Of a stretch of 64,000 nucleotides of DNA, positions 1-11,185 are shown one piece after another. The stretch's first letter is position 1, and every line of letters begins with the position of its first letter. Where the stretch lies: positions 2,728,001 to 2,792,000 of the forward strand of contig JYIP02000008.1 of the NCBI GenBank assembly GCA_001051155.2. The letters are read 5' to 3'. Made by a program: the position numbers and the translations under genes. The notes beneath the pieces were generated by a model, which ran no database searches, was not told the DNA's origin, and was given only the letters and a program-made list of their open reading frames with translations. The stretch is from Chrysoporthe austroafricana. Lineage: Eukaryota > Ascomycota > Sordariomycetes > Diaporthales > Cryphonectriaceae.

Positions 1-1488
1 GCAAGAAACAGTGGGCAAGAACATGGAGGGAGTCTAGTAGACTGACCTCGGCGAAGACTAGTTGATGTTAAGTGGGCGATCCTTGCCTTGGCTGCCTGTC
101 TGCATGGAACTTTTTTCCTTGTGTCTGGCAACTAAACGACCTTCGCACATCATCTGAAGAGCTCTAAACCCCCTTGAGCCGTTAATCCCCTGCCATGCGG
201 GTACTGATGTTATAGACAGGGCTCGCTGTGTAGAACGTCGGCACGGCGGCAACGGTCTGGCTGGCTATTGGCTGATTGCTGCTGGCTGTTGGCTGCTGGC
301 CTGCATATTAAGGCGGTCCGAATCAGCTGTCCGTGGCGATAATACGAGCCCTCTGTACGATATAAATGAGGAGTGAGATGGACATGCACATCGCCCTGTT
401 GGGATTGTAGGAAGCAAGGGGAATGCAGCCTCTGTAAGGTCCCTCGGCGGTAGCATCTCGAAGGTCGTATCGCCCTCAGACGGGGGTCGCATTGACGATA
501 TGTAAGACAATACGGACAGGACTTGAATGTAACTCTGTTTTCGAACAAGGGGCATGGCCGTAGGGACAGTGGGGATAGTAGCTCGGGTGGGGACTCTGCC
601 TAGGCGTGTCCACAGCGGCAGGACCCGTCTGGGCATACTGTATCTACTTACTAGAGCGTGCAAGGCTAAGCGGTTGGGGTCAGCACCACCAGTGCGACTG
701 CACCCCATTGCATACACGGGGTTTCCGTTTATTGGCCTTGATTTTCCGGTTAAACGCATGTCGACGCCCACCGTAGCCCCCATTCCCACGGCGTTGGGTG
801 TGTCCCGGTCGATGCCAGCACGACAGCCGGCCCCCCGCCAACCAGGGAGGCGGAAACGATCGCCTGGCCCCCAAGACGGATATCACGGATGCATTTCCGA
901 CAGACAGGTCACCCACATCATCTCCCTGCATGCCTACCAGCCTGCCAGCCTACTTGCGGCTCGGGATACGCTGCGGTGCATCTACCGTTGGTTCGCATCA
1001 CACACCACCTCCCACACCAGATACGTGGGTACGGGGGTGCCCCTCCTCCTGGACCAACATGCAGACAAGGCTGTGGGGCTCAGCCTCAATGGACGACAAC
1101 CTCATCAACCCCGGCAGTAGGTATCCTTCGCCCCCAGATGATGCGTCACCTCCCCAACGAGATGCAAAAGGACCATGCAAGATGAGGACCGTTGGGAACC
1201 TGAACTGCGTTTGAGGTTCGCCAACAGACAATCTGACATCCAAAACAGCTGGACCTGGATCGTGCTCGTCCTGGCCTCACTCTTCCGCTTCCAAGCTCCC
1301 GCCCCCCTCGGCCCCTCCTGCTCGTCCTTCTTCACCCCGCCTCGAAGAGATTCAACACCTATTGCCTTCCCCTCCTAGCCTCCGGTACCTTACCGCCTAG
1401 CCGCCCGCCCGCACCGAGGCACACCCTGCGCGCGGCCAAACCTCTTCTCTAGTTTCTTGCTATCACTGGCCTAGATCGTTACGCTATC
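1..1488. other. no gene recognised; 5' flank of P450
   Basis: No open frame here has recognisable family motifs or a convincing exon structure. The pyrimidine-rich final 250 bases before 1489 look like the promoter and 5' UTR of the P450 gene. Confidence 0.5.
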
Positions 1489-3221
1489 ATGGAGGCCTCT
1501 TCCGGCTCCAGCCTCCGTGAACTGCTGTCCTGGCGAGGCCTTGCTGCAGTGGTCGCCGTCTACTATGCCACCCTCGTGTTCTACCGCCTCTTCCTCCACC
1601 CTCTTGCTCGCTTTCCCGGTCCCAAACTGGCCGCCGTCACACGCTGGTATGAGGGCTACTATGACGTCGTCCAGAATGGACAGTACACCTTCAAGATCGC
1701 CGAGATGCATCAGAGATACGGCAAGCTCTGAAACTGCTCCCTTTCCCACCCTCCACCCAACGCTGACTCTGGCCCTGCTCCTGCCTAGGTCCGATCGTCC
1801 GCATCAGCCCTTACGAGCTGCACGTCATAGATCCCGCCTTTTTCGAGAAACTCTACCGCCAGGAGGGCCGCTGGGACAAGTATGCCTGGGTCTACGCCGG
1901 GTTCTCCACCTATGGCTCCACCATCGGCACAGCGCCTCACGATGTCCACAAGGCGCGCCGCCTGCCGCTGAGTCCCTTCTTCTCCAGGGCCAAGGTGGCC
2001 GCTCGCCAGGACCTCATCTACCGCAACGTAGAGAGGTTCTGCGAGAGGATCTCGCAATTTACCGGGTCCACCGTGAATCTGGGCTCGGCCCTAAGCGCCC
2101 TCACCCGGGATATATCGTGTGAATTCGTCCTCGACAAGAAGTACGACAGCCTCGCCAAGGACGACTTCGACGTCGCTATGACCAACGTCTTCCAGGGTGG
2201 CGGTTACATCTGGCGCATTACCAAGCATGTACCCTGGTTTGGGCCTGCTCTGAAGTCCATCCCTCCCAGCCTGCTCATGAGGGTAGCCGACGAGGGTACA
2301 AAAACCTTCTTCCGGTTTATAGAGGCAAGCATTTCGCCTTGATAGCTAGTCTTCTGACTGCTAATCACGGGTAGCAGGAGCATAAACAAGATACGAGAGA
2401 CCTCTTGGCAACCGCCAGTTCGTCCCCTCCAGACGATGGAGCCCCCCGTACCATTGTCCACGAGATCCTCGACTCCAGCCTCCCGCCTGCCGAAAAGGCA
2501 TTTGACCGCATCTTCGATGACGTGACAACCGTGACGGGCGCTGGATTTGAGACTACGGCCAGTGTTATGCGCCTTATATTCTACCATGTCTTTAGCAATG
2601 ACGAAATTTTGCAGCGGCTGCGCTCCGAGATCGCTACAGCGACCGGCGCGTCGCCTGGCATAGTTGAGCTCAAGACGCTCGAGCAGCTCCCATACTTGAC
2701 GTCTGTGATTATGGAGGGCATGCGCCTCAGCCCGGCTATCGGGTCGCGTATGGCGCGCATCGCCCCTGACAGGGACCTTTTCTACGGCGAGTGGCGCATC
2801 CCGGCCGGGACGCCGGTCGGGATGACCACTATCTTAATGCATACTGACGAGACATTATATCCAGAGCCTCTGCGCTTCAACCCCGATCGGTGGGTCGATC
2901 TTGAATTGCGGAAGAAGATGGACAAGACCTATGCGCCGTTCTCACGGGGGACGAGAACTTGTCTGGGCATGCAGTACGTCACACGTCTCTTCAAATCCCC
3001 TTGAGCTTGTCCGGTCTTGTCCTCGTAAACTAACAAATCCCGCCAATATCAGTCTCGCATGGGCTATGATGTACTTCAGCCTTGCTGCCGCCGCCCAACG
3101 CTTCGACTTTCAGTTTGAAGACGTCGATGCTACAGATTTCGAAATGGATAGTGACCAGTTTATCATCGGGACGAAGGGCAAAGGCATGATGAAGGTCCAT
3201 GTGATCCAGTACAACGCCTGA
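1489..3221 (+). CDS. cytochrome P450 monooxygenase (fungal microsomal type)
   Basis: A membrane-anchored haem-thiolate monooxygenase of the type that decorates terpenoid or aromatic metabolites. Exons are 1489-1720, 1789-2324, 2375-2973 and 3053-3221, giving 511 residues, a normal length. Visible motifs are an N-terminal membrane anchor followed by a Pro-rich hinge ([12 protein letters not shown]), the I-helix GAGFETT (311-317), ExxR as EGMR (370-373), FNPDRW, and the haem loop [10 protein letters not shown] with Cys452. The hinge and '[13 protein letters not shown]' block resemble trichodiene-oxygenase-like P450s. Introns 1 and 2 can only be spliced with GC donors; intron 3 has a GTACGT donor. 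The substrate cannot be read from sequence. An NmrA-like reductase lies 0.5 kb downstream on the same strand. Confidence 0.9.
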
Positions 3222-3716
3222 TGCTCTAGAATCTAGGTAATGGGGCACTGCAAGTCACTACAAATATCGTCCTGAAAAGGGGTGATTGCGGGAAAATAAT
3301 CCTCGCGCTAAACACATCTCAGTATTTTATACATCTCTAGAGTTCTGACTCATCGTGACGCACAAGATGGCCAGCTCCTTGTCTTATTCTCAACTCTGTC
3401 GCGCAGTGTCTCCCAGACGCCTTCCGTACCTGGCCTTAATGACCAAGTCGTTACAATCCTAGCTTTGAACCGGCTACATGGTCACGCCATTCCCAGGAGA
3501 GCCCAATGCCTGATGACAGTTGTGGAGCCCTCGTAAGACGAGAATCTGATTGCACACCAAGTACTTAAAGCCCCCATGCCTCCCCACAAACCGCCAGCGA
3601 AATAATCATTTCATGCCCCTCCCCCCAGCCTTCCCAACTTTCTCACCATCGCCAACAGTTGCTGTGCCCAACCTCGTCGTCTGTCCTGTCTATGCTGGAC
3701 CCAAGATCCAAAGATC
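3222..3716. other. intergenic, no gene seen
   Basis: This is the P450 terminator region and the promoter/5' UTR of the NmrA-like gene, which has C-rich tracts just upstream of its start. Nothing else is recognised. Confidence 0.5.
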
Positions 3717-4704
3717 ATGTCTTCTACAAAGCCCACCGTCTACATCTGTAGCGCCACCGGCTCCCAGGGCGGAGCCTTAGCCCGCCAGCTCCGCCAGCTC
3801 GGCTGGGATGTGCATGCGACTACGCGTAACCTTAACTCTCCTGAAGCGGTAGCCCTCATGGCTGCTGGGGTGCATTTGACTGAGGGCGACTGGGACAACA
3901 CCGAGGCTCTCACCGGCAGCATTGCTGGATGTGACAAGCTCTTCTTGTGCCTCCTGCCTAACTGGGACGACCCCAGCTGCGAGCGCTGTCAGGTTCGTCT
4001 GCGCCGTGCAGGAGCGAGTTGAAAACACGCAAACTCACCGTCGACAGTGCCAGAATATTTTAAACATCGCCAAGGCTGCCGGCGTTAAGCAGGTCGTCTC
4101 GTCCACAACACTAGGGGTCTCTTTGCTAGATGACAACGTGCCCGTAGCCTCCGGATCGATTATGGAGGAGCACATGTTGAACAAGAAATCGATCGAACGA
4201 GCGGTCGAGGACATGGGCTTCGATTACTTTACATTCCTGCGCCCGACTTTCTTCATGGCCAATTTTCTTGAGCCCAAGGTGAAGCGGTATGCCGAGATCC
4301 GCGACCAGCATAGCTGGACCACGTCCCTGACGCCCGACACGGAGCTACCCATCGTCGACCACGTCGACATCGCCAAGTTTGCAGCCGCCGCGCTGCAGGA
4401 ACCCGCGAGGTTCCACCGCAGCTCCTTCGGGCTCGCAAGTGACCAGATGCGCGTCCAGGAGATGCTCGACCTGCTCGCCGAGGCTGCGGGGCGGCCGGGC
4501 TCGATCCGCGCGCTGTTTCTAACGGACGAGGAAATGGACACGCAGGCGGGTGAGAGCAGGCTCGCGAGCTCGCACGGCTGGCGGGCGCTGAGGAGGGCGT
4601 CGGACTATGTGGAAATGGATGAGCTTAGGGCCGTGGTGCCGCTAACGTCGTTTGCGCGGTTTCTCGAGCGTGAGAAGGAAGCTGTGAGGCAGACATATCA
4701 CTGA
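3717..4704 (+). CDS. NmrA-like family NAD(P)-binding protein
   Basis: An atypical short-chain dehydrogenase of the NmrA/HSCARG type; members act as redox sensors or reductases. Exons are 3717-3992 and 4048-4704 (intron 55 nt, phase 0), giving 310 residues. The Rossmann nucleotide-binding loop is near the N terminus (ATGSQGGALAR), followed by a strand-helix pattern, the block 'AAGVKQVVSST', and 'FLRPTFFMANFLEP', typical of NmrA proteins. The classical Tyr-x3-Lys pair of SDRs is not evident, as is usual in this family. The ATG at 3717 follows a pyrimidine-rich leader and places the glycine loop at the expected distance. Substrate is unknown. Confidence 0.85.
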
Positions 4705-5702
4705 GAAGACCAAAGATGACTCCTGCCATGACCTTGTTCAACCTCGATGAGACACAGCCCGATATTGATTTGCTTCTGTGTGTTTCTCTCTCTCTCCCCC
4801 CCTCCCCCCCCTCTCTCTCTCCCAGCCCAACTGCGTCCTGTGTACCCCCCTCATGCCCAATACTCTGCTGGCCCTCTTGGATACGATCCTCCCGTTGTGT
4901 GGAGCCGGAAGTCGCTTGTAAGGCGCCCACGCACCCACCCAGTATCCGCCACCCGAACTGTACCTGGAAGATCAGGCTTGCGTCTACCTATTCCAAATAG
5001 ATCGCCCTAGAGCTGCAGGATTCTCCCACCAACTTTCAGGTGATATCTGCTGTTGGTATGCAATCTACCATGTATGGGTATCGAATGGTTCAGAAAGTCT
5101 GAGACACCCAATGGTTCCTTGCATTGCGTACATCGCGGTGGGCACCAACGCATGCGCATTTGTAGTAGGAGAGGGGGTCCTAATGCAACACCAAACTGCC
5201 GCCGATAGGATCCATGATCTATAATGGTCTATTTACCCCACTAGGTGATGATCCCGCGCGTCTGACTGCATGGCACCACTACACCTCATGGTGTTTACGT
5301 ATTCAATGTAGCCAGGCGTGTAGGATGGCCAGGGTGTCATACGGCATCAGACGCTGCCGCTGAGGGCCATACAATCCTAGAGGGGCTATGGGCGTATGGG
5401 TTGGACCGTTTTTGGGGGTTTGGGGCGACAAAATGTCACTAGGAGCCGAGACTCTCTCGCTCTAGTCGACCCAGGCTCATCTTCATTCCGTCGTGGCTGG
5501 CACACCCAGCGGCCTGCCACAGCCGCGATATATAGGCCATGTCCGGGCTTTCGTCTCTCCTCCTTCTCTTTTAGCCAGGTTCGCCGAATCACCGTCCGGG
5601 CGCACGTGCAAACCGCGTACCTCGTGGAAGGACAAGGAAGAAAAGAGAGACACAACAACTGCCACCGCCCGGTAAGAGACCAGCTATCAGGCCGATCGCA
5701 CC
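4705..5702. other. intergenic with CT microsatellite
   Basis: No gene is recognised. A pyrimidine tract of alternating CT and C runs spans about 4788-4830. The final 100 bases should be the 5' UTR of the next gene. Confidence 0.5.
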
Positions 5703-7002
5703 ATGTCTGCGTCCGAGTTCCCACCGCCCTTGCACCCGGATGACCTGGGGCGTGGGCCCATGCTCATGGGCATCATGTGGACCTTCACCGGCATCGCCGT
5801 CACCGCCGTCGCGCTGCGCTTCTATGTGCGCAAGCACCTCGTACACTTCATCGGCTGGGATGACTGGATCATGCTCGCTGCCATTGTGAGTGACCCGCGG
5901 CCCCGTGCGGACGGAAAACCTGCGCCCCAATACTAACTGGCTGTTGGGCCGCTAGATTATCCAGGTCCTGGGCCTTGCGTTCGCCACGGTAGCCTTCCAT
6001 TACGGCCTAGGGAAGCACGACGCGAACCTGTACCTCCCCGACCAGTTGGTCATGATCGTCAAGTGGGAGTGGATCGCGGCGATGCCTGGGGAGGCGGTGT
6101 CCATCGTAGCCAGGATCTCCATCACCGTACTTCTCGTCCATCTGTTTGGCGTCCATACGTGGTTCAAGTGGTTCACCATCATCCTGACGACTGCCGCGAG
6201 CACGGTCATGCTCGTCGTCATTATCTGCACATGGCTACAGAACACACCGGCTTCGGGGCTCTGGGAGATCTTTAATGAGACTGGTACCCACTGGGACCCG
6301 AGGATCGTGCAGTACCTTGAATACACTGCGCAGTGTGAGTTTTCCTTCACGCAATGCAGGCCATCTCCCCCCCCCCCCAAAGCTTTCCCGAACAGAGGCT
6401 GACATCCACCTATCCGCTGCACAGCCCTGTGCAGCGTCATAGACCTCGCCTACGTCTTTCTCCCCATCTTCATCATCTGGAGGCTCAACATGGATATCCG
6501 GCAGCGCCTGGGGCTGATCGCCCTCATGGCCGCCTCACTGGTCTCCTTCACCGCCTCGGTGCTCAAGACGCTCAGCGCCGAGCAGTCCACCAAGGCCGAC
6601 ACGGACGTCGGATGGACCACTGGGATGGGCCTGATGTGGTCCAACATAGAGCAGTGCATCGTCATCACCATGGGCTGCGCGCCCACCCTCCGCAACCTCT
6701 TCAAGCTGGACCTGCCGCGCTCGCTGACCGGATCCCTCGGCAGCCTCCTGCGCATGGCTATGTCCGGGCGGTCCCGGGCCACTAAAAAGTCGTCGCCGTC
6801 GTCGTCGTCCGGTGCCGGCTACGAGGACCTCGAGATGGGCGGGGTCAGCGAGCGGCTCGGGAGGCTGGATGGCAAGACACAGCCGCTGGTCACGTCGGTG
6901 ACCGCGCACGACGCCGAGGACCGGGGGAGCCGGACAAACCTAGTGGGCGAGGACGGCGTACGGGTCACGGAGAAGTTTACGCTCTCGTACCAGCACCGGT
7001 AG
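5703..7002 (+). CDS. fungal rhodopsin-domain integral membrane protein
   Basis: A seven-helix membrane protein of the fungal rhodopsin-like family (often called PTH11-like or 'integral membrane protein'; role mostly unknown, some members are candidate GPCRs). Exons are 5703-5885, 5956-6334 and 6425-7002, giving 379 residues; both introns have GTGAGT donors. The family signature 'LRFYVRK...GWDDWIMLAA' follows the first helix. Further helices lie around 'SIVARISITVLLVHLF', 'WFTIILTTAASTVMLVVII', 'VIDLAYVFLPIFIIW', 'LIALMAASLVSFTASVL' and 'NIEQCIVITMGCAPTLRNLF'. The hydrophilic C-terminal tail of about 100 residues is Ser-rich and acidic. It lacks the extracellular CFEM domain of true PTH11. Confidence 0.85.
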
Positions 7003-7996
7003 TGGACGGCGACGACGGCGGCGAGACGGGGAGTATGGGGTGAAGTGAGTATAGAGAGGCAATTCCCGGACAGCGAGGGTTATCATCATAGGGTTGGCAT
7101 TACGAAAGGGAACGGGGAAGGGAAAGGCCTTATACAATCTAGCCGACATGAAACTATTGCTCTGCCGTTTCTCTATCGGATGAAGAAATGTCCCTGGCTT
7201 TATTAATTAACAAGAGAGGGTTAGCACTTATACGCTATTAGACGCACTCCGTTTATTTTGAAGGCAGTGGGGAGAAGAAAATGAAATTATTTTACTTCCT
7301 ACCTATGTATCTTGTGAGAGGTCAGTTCCTTCGTTAATGTTTGTCCCCCTTTTCAAGCGCACTTCAGTCTTGTAGTAGTGATAATTACTGTTCCAGCTTA
7401 CACCGAATTGCAGATCCTATAACTCGAGACGACAGCGTCAGTTTTAGCTACACCTAGCCAGGGTTTCCAACATGGATGTTCGTAGGTCCCTCTAGACAAC
7501 AGAGTAACATGCAGGTCTATCGCAGAACTCGAAACATCTGCTGCCAATACTGATACGAAAAATTGGAGGCGGTAGTTGGATTGGTAGGCCCTCATATCTG
7601 CTCCATTTTCTTTTTGTTTTTTTGTTTTTTTTTGGGGGGGGGGGAGCACGTTAGCCGGTTTCTTCAGGGAGCAGCCCGCTGTGAATAAGTGAGGCAATGT
7701 GCACAGGCCACGCAAGCCTATCGTGACTGCACTGCCTTAGATCCGGCAACGGTAATCTCTCGTATTGAGTCACCAAGCCATACCAGCACGCACTCGACGT
7801 TTGCTTCTTCTCAGGCCCATCGGCGTAAGAGCTCAGCCATACGACTCTCAATCTCCGGGTTGATCAGCGTGCAGCCTCCGTCGCCGACGATCTAGACTTC
7901 ACAGGCCTCGACGCATCGCGACTCCTGGGTGCATGACGCGGTGCTCGTGCGATTCCGAGACCTGTTCGCCTGTCCCGTCAAGGTATCAAGGCGGCG
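7003..7996. other. intergenic, no gene seen
   Basis: AT-rich 3' flank with a T-run followed by a G-run near 7610-7645. No exon structure is convincing before the start at 7997. Confidence 0.45.
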
Positions 7997-9151
7997 ATGG
8001 ATCCAACCATATACATCAATGTGCCGGCTGCGAAGGCGGCTGTCGAGGGTCCAGGTCTGGCGGCCGTGTCTCAGGTCTTGGCCTTCCATCAGAAGCTGCC
8101 ACACTACGGCGAGACACCGCTCCACGCACTACCCAGGCTGGCTGAGGAGCTTCAGTTCGGCTACGTCTTTGTGAAGGATGAGTCAGATCGCTTTGGGCTG
8201 CCGTCCTTCAAGATCCTCGGTGCCTCATGGGCGGTCTTTAGGACCATCACCGAAAGGCTGGGCCTGGATGTTACAAGCTTTATCGAGGACACCCGAGAGG
8301 CACCATCTGTGTGGCAGGATCTGGGGGCCAAGGCAGACGCCGAAGGGTTGCGCATCGTCGCGTGCTCCGAAGGGAATTGGGGCCGGGCTGTGGCTCGGAT
8401 GGCCCGATATCTCAACATGCCGGCCAGGATACTCGTCCCTGCCTTCATGCCCGAGACGACGAGGGCGCGCATCCGATCGGAGGGCGTCGACGTCACCGTG
8501 GTTGATGGCAACTACGATGACAGTGTTGCTGCGGCTAGGCGGGAAGCGGACTTGGACGATAAGACCATACTTGTCATGGACATGGGGTGGGATGGCTACG
8601 AGAAGATCCCTGAGGTGCGCTTGCTCCTCTTCTCCACTGGACGCACCATACTGACTTCCCGACAGTGGGTAGTCGAGGGTTACAGTACAATGCTGAGCGA
8701 GGCCGACGCGCAGGTAGGGTCCATCGCCCATGCGGTGACTCGTCATTACAAGAACACAGGGCGGGGCCGAGCTGCGAGTGCTTCCGTCATCACTGTGGAG
8801 CCTACTACCGCTGCGTGCTTCAGAGCTTCACTGGAAGCCGGCCAGCCCACCACTGTGCACACTGGTGACTCCATCATGTGCGGCATGAACTGCGGGACGG
8901 TCTCGTCTACCGCCTGGCCAGTGCTGAGGTCCGCAGTCGATGCGGATATCACGGTGACCGATCGCGAAGCCCATACAGCTGTCTGCGAGCTCGAGAGCAT
9001 GGGCATGCGGCCGGGTCCATGCGGTGCTGCTACGCTGGCAGCACTGAGGAGGGCTTGTCGAGATGCAAGAGATAAACTTAGTCTCGGCCGAAACTCGGCT
9101 ATAGTCCTGTTCTGCACAGAGGGCAAAAGGGAATATGAGATCCCTGGCTGA
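7997..9151 (+). CDS. PLP-dependent enzyme, diaminopropionate ammonia-lyase-like
   Basis: A fold-type II pyridoxal-phosphate enzyme (tryptophan synthase beta-like superfamily), closest in layout to 2,3-diaminopropionate ammonia-lyase, which makes pyruvate and ammonia from diaminopropionate. The Schiff-base lysine is K72 in 'FGLPSFKILGAS'. The phosphate/substrate loop expected as TDGNHGR is present as ACSEGNWGR, and 'NYDDSV', 'DMGWDGYEKIPE', 'WVVEGYSTM' and 'TIMCGMNCG'-like blocks follow. Exons are 7997-8614 and 8666-9151 (367 residues). The 51-nt intron is a multiple of three and has no in-frame stop, so its retention would still give a full-length product. The stretch after 'YSTMLSEADAQ' runs directly into 'VGSIAHAV', about 20-25 residues shorter than I expect for the family. 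Confidence 0.8.
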   Translation: MDPTIYINVPAAKAAVEGPGLAAVSQVLAFHQKLPHYGETPLHALPRLAEELQFGYVFVKDESDRFGLPSFKILGASWAVFRTITERLGLDVTSFIEDTREAPSVWQDLGAKADAEGLRIVACSEGNWGRAVARMARYLNMPARILVPAFMPETTRARIRSEGVDVTVVDGNYDDSVAAARREADLDDKTILVMDMGWDGYEKIPEVRLLLFSTGRTILTSRQWVVEGYSTMLSEADAQVGSIAHAVTRHYKNTGRGRAASASVITVEPTTAACFRASLEAGQPTTVHTGDSIMCGMNCGTVSSTAWPVLRSAVDADITVTDREAHTAVCELESMGMRPGPCGAATLAALRRACRDARDKLSLGRNSAIVLFCTEGKREYEIPG

Positions 9152-9808
9152 GCGCGGATATACGTTAGGCTGCAGAAATGACAAATCTCGCGCAGATGGG
9201 TCTTTTTTTGGCATCGACCTAGTGGTCGCCACAAGTCCATCTCCCTCCCAGGGCTTGAAGATTCTGAATACATGGTTTTCTGGCGTGCTGACACCGAAGG
9301 CATGGGGACTGGTCAGCAATTTCCGCCTGAACGGGCCTCCCTTGACCCCCACAGGCCCCGAGGGTGGCTCGCTTAACATTCAGCTCCAGGTACCGCAAAC
9401 AATAAGAAAGGTCCCGGCCCTATACCTCTCGGATCGTCATTCGACGATTACCTTTCTAGCAGCTCTCGGTGTTACGGATTGGCTGTCGTCGGCGTTGATC
9501 CCAGACGCGACTGTGACGCCCCACCTAGGGAAGCTGCCCATAGTATCACCCCTCACTGCCCCTAAAGCTAGACGTTGCTCCCTTGTATTCTACGTTAATG
9601 GCGGCTTCAGGGGCGTGAAATGCTGATATGTATATGTATATGCCCTGCATGTGAAAATCAGTTGTGCTTATTCAGCGGACGCGTTCTACACACGCAGATC
9701 TTCGGCGTCGACGGGCTTGCTAGGATCTATCTGCTCGCCAATTTCCTTCAGCAACGAGGTTGATTTAGCTTCTATCCCCAAACTCCCGCCAATGCCGCCA
9801 ATGGTATT
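9152..9808. other. intergenic, no gene seen
   Basis: A plus-strand open frame runs through 9135-9626 but has no recognisable motif and overlaps the preceding gene's end, so I leave it unannotated. Confidence 0.4.
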
Positions 9809-11185
9809 ATGAAGCATTGGTCCAATCTCGTGCTGCTGGCTTCACTTGCCATACGCGCATTTGCTACAAAACACGTTGGCCCTGGTCTCGAGTCGCCACG
9901 AGCTACGAAAACGAGGAAGAGCGAGCTTGAAACAGATATCTGGGTACCCTCCAGAAGGGACGCTTCGCTGTCTCCTGCAAGAAATCTGTTTTCTCGCGAC
10001 AGTGCCGAGCATGTGGTCCTCGCCAATTGTGTTACGGAGGATGGCCTCCTTTCCTCAGAGATGGCTTACTTCGCCGGCTCGCCCGACAACTCGCCCACTG
10101 ACATTGCGATCGTAGACACTTCCTACAACACGACCCGTCAATGGGTGAACACGACAACATCGACGCTATTCACAGATACTAACGTCACCTTCACCGCCGT
10201 GCTCGGCCCGGAAGTCGGACAGGACGAACAGGCTGGTACCGGAAATAACGGTTACGGAACTTTTGTGTGCTGGGAGCTTACCCTGGATAATCTCTACTGG
10301 AACGATGCTGAGGGGACAAACTGCTCTGGGGTTTATGATTGTGACCACGGAGCTCAACCGAGTAAGTGCTTCCAACAGCAACCCCCCCCCCGCCCCAGGG
10401 GATGGCCTCCATCGGGGAGACTTCATCCGTCCCCCTCTCCATTTTCAGATGGCGAGTGTTACCATTAGTCTTAATGGCACTTCAATATTGTCTATCAAGC
10501 GATGGCGATCACAACTCAAAAAAACAGAGACCTGTTTCGCTTTCCGCGAACTACGCTCAAGAGTTACCTGCCAAGCTTCCCATAATGTCTCATACGTCGT
10601 CGCAACTGAGCTGTTCCCTATACTTTGTTGCTGCTGCTGACAACCCTCATATCAGCTGTTACATCAACTGCACTATCTTCCAGTGCTGCAACGGTGTCCC
10701 AATCACCCAGCATGTCAAGAGGTGCCGAGATCGGCATTGCTATTGCCTGTGTCGCCTTTGTCGCCTTAGTCGCGATAGTATCTGCGCTGATTCTCATCCG
10801 ATATCTTGCTGTGAAGAAAGGCAAGACCGGTGGAGTCTTCGATCTTTTCGTGCCGAAACCAAAGCCTGCCCCTCCGCCACCTCCACCAGTGGGCTACTGG
10901 GGGGTGCCCATTGAGACTCTGAATGACCCGGCGAGGATTCAGAAGATCGAATATCTGGGACCGCAGCCTGGACAGACGTACGAGGCAGTGGGGAGCCACG
11001 GGTATGAGGTCACTGGCGACGAGCGATACCCTCCTCGAGAAATCGACGGGGCGATGATGCCACGAGAGCTTCTTGCCAGTACACAGAGGCAAGAGCCCAC
11101 TCCATCAGCTGAAACGGACGCCGTCAAACCTCCAATGGAACAAGTCAGGCAAGGAAGGCCTCTCCAGAGACGTGAAGGATCTTAG
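9809..11185 (+). CDS. single-pass membrane glycoprotein, hypothetical
   Basis: Not a family I can name. It has an N-terminal signal peptide (first about 20 residues), an extracellular part with several N-glycosylation sequons (NTT, NVT, NCS) and Cys pairs (VCWELT, CSGVYDC), one transmembrane helix ('GIAIACVAFVALVAIVSALILIRYL') preceded by a Ser/Thr-rich stretch, and a Pro-rich cytoplasmic tail ('KPAPPPPPPVGYWG'). This topology is common in fungal cell-surface proteins. Exon 1 (9809-10361, GTAAGT donor) and the last exon (from about 10656 to 11185) share a frame when joined through a middle exon beginning near 10449. No clean combination of splice sites keeps the middle segment open, so the internal structure is uncertain and the gene may carry a frameshift. 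Confidence 0.6.

Noticed and set aside
798..1214. Overlapping open frames of 98-188 codons on the plus strand upstream of the first P450
   Set aside because: No family motifs, low-complexity Pro/Arg/Ser composition typical of chance frames in GC-rich DNA, and several frames open at once.
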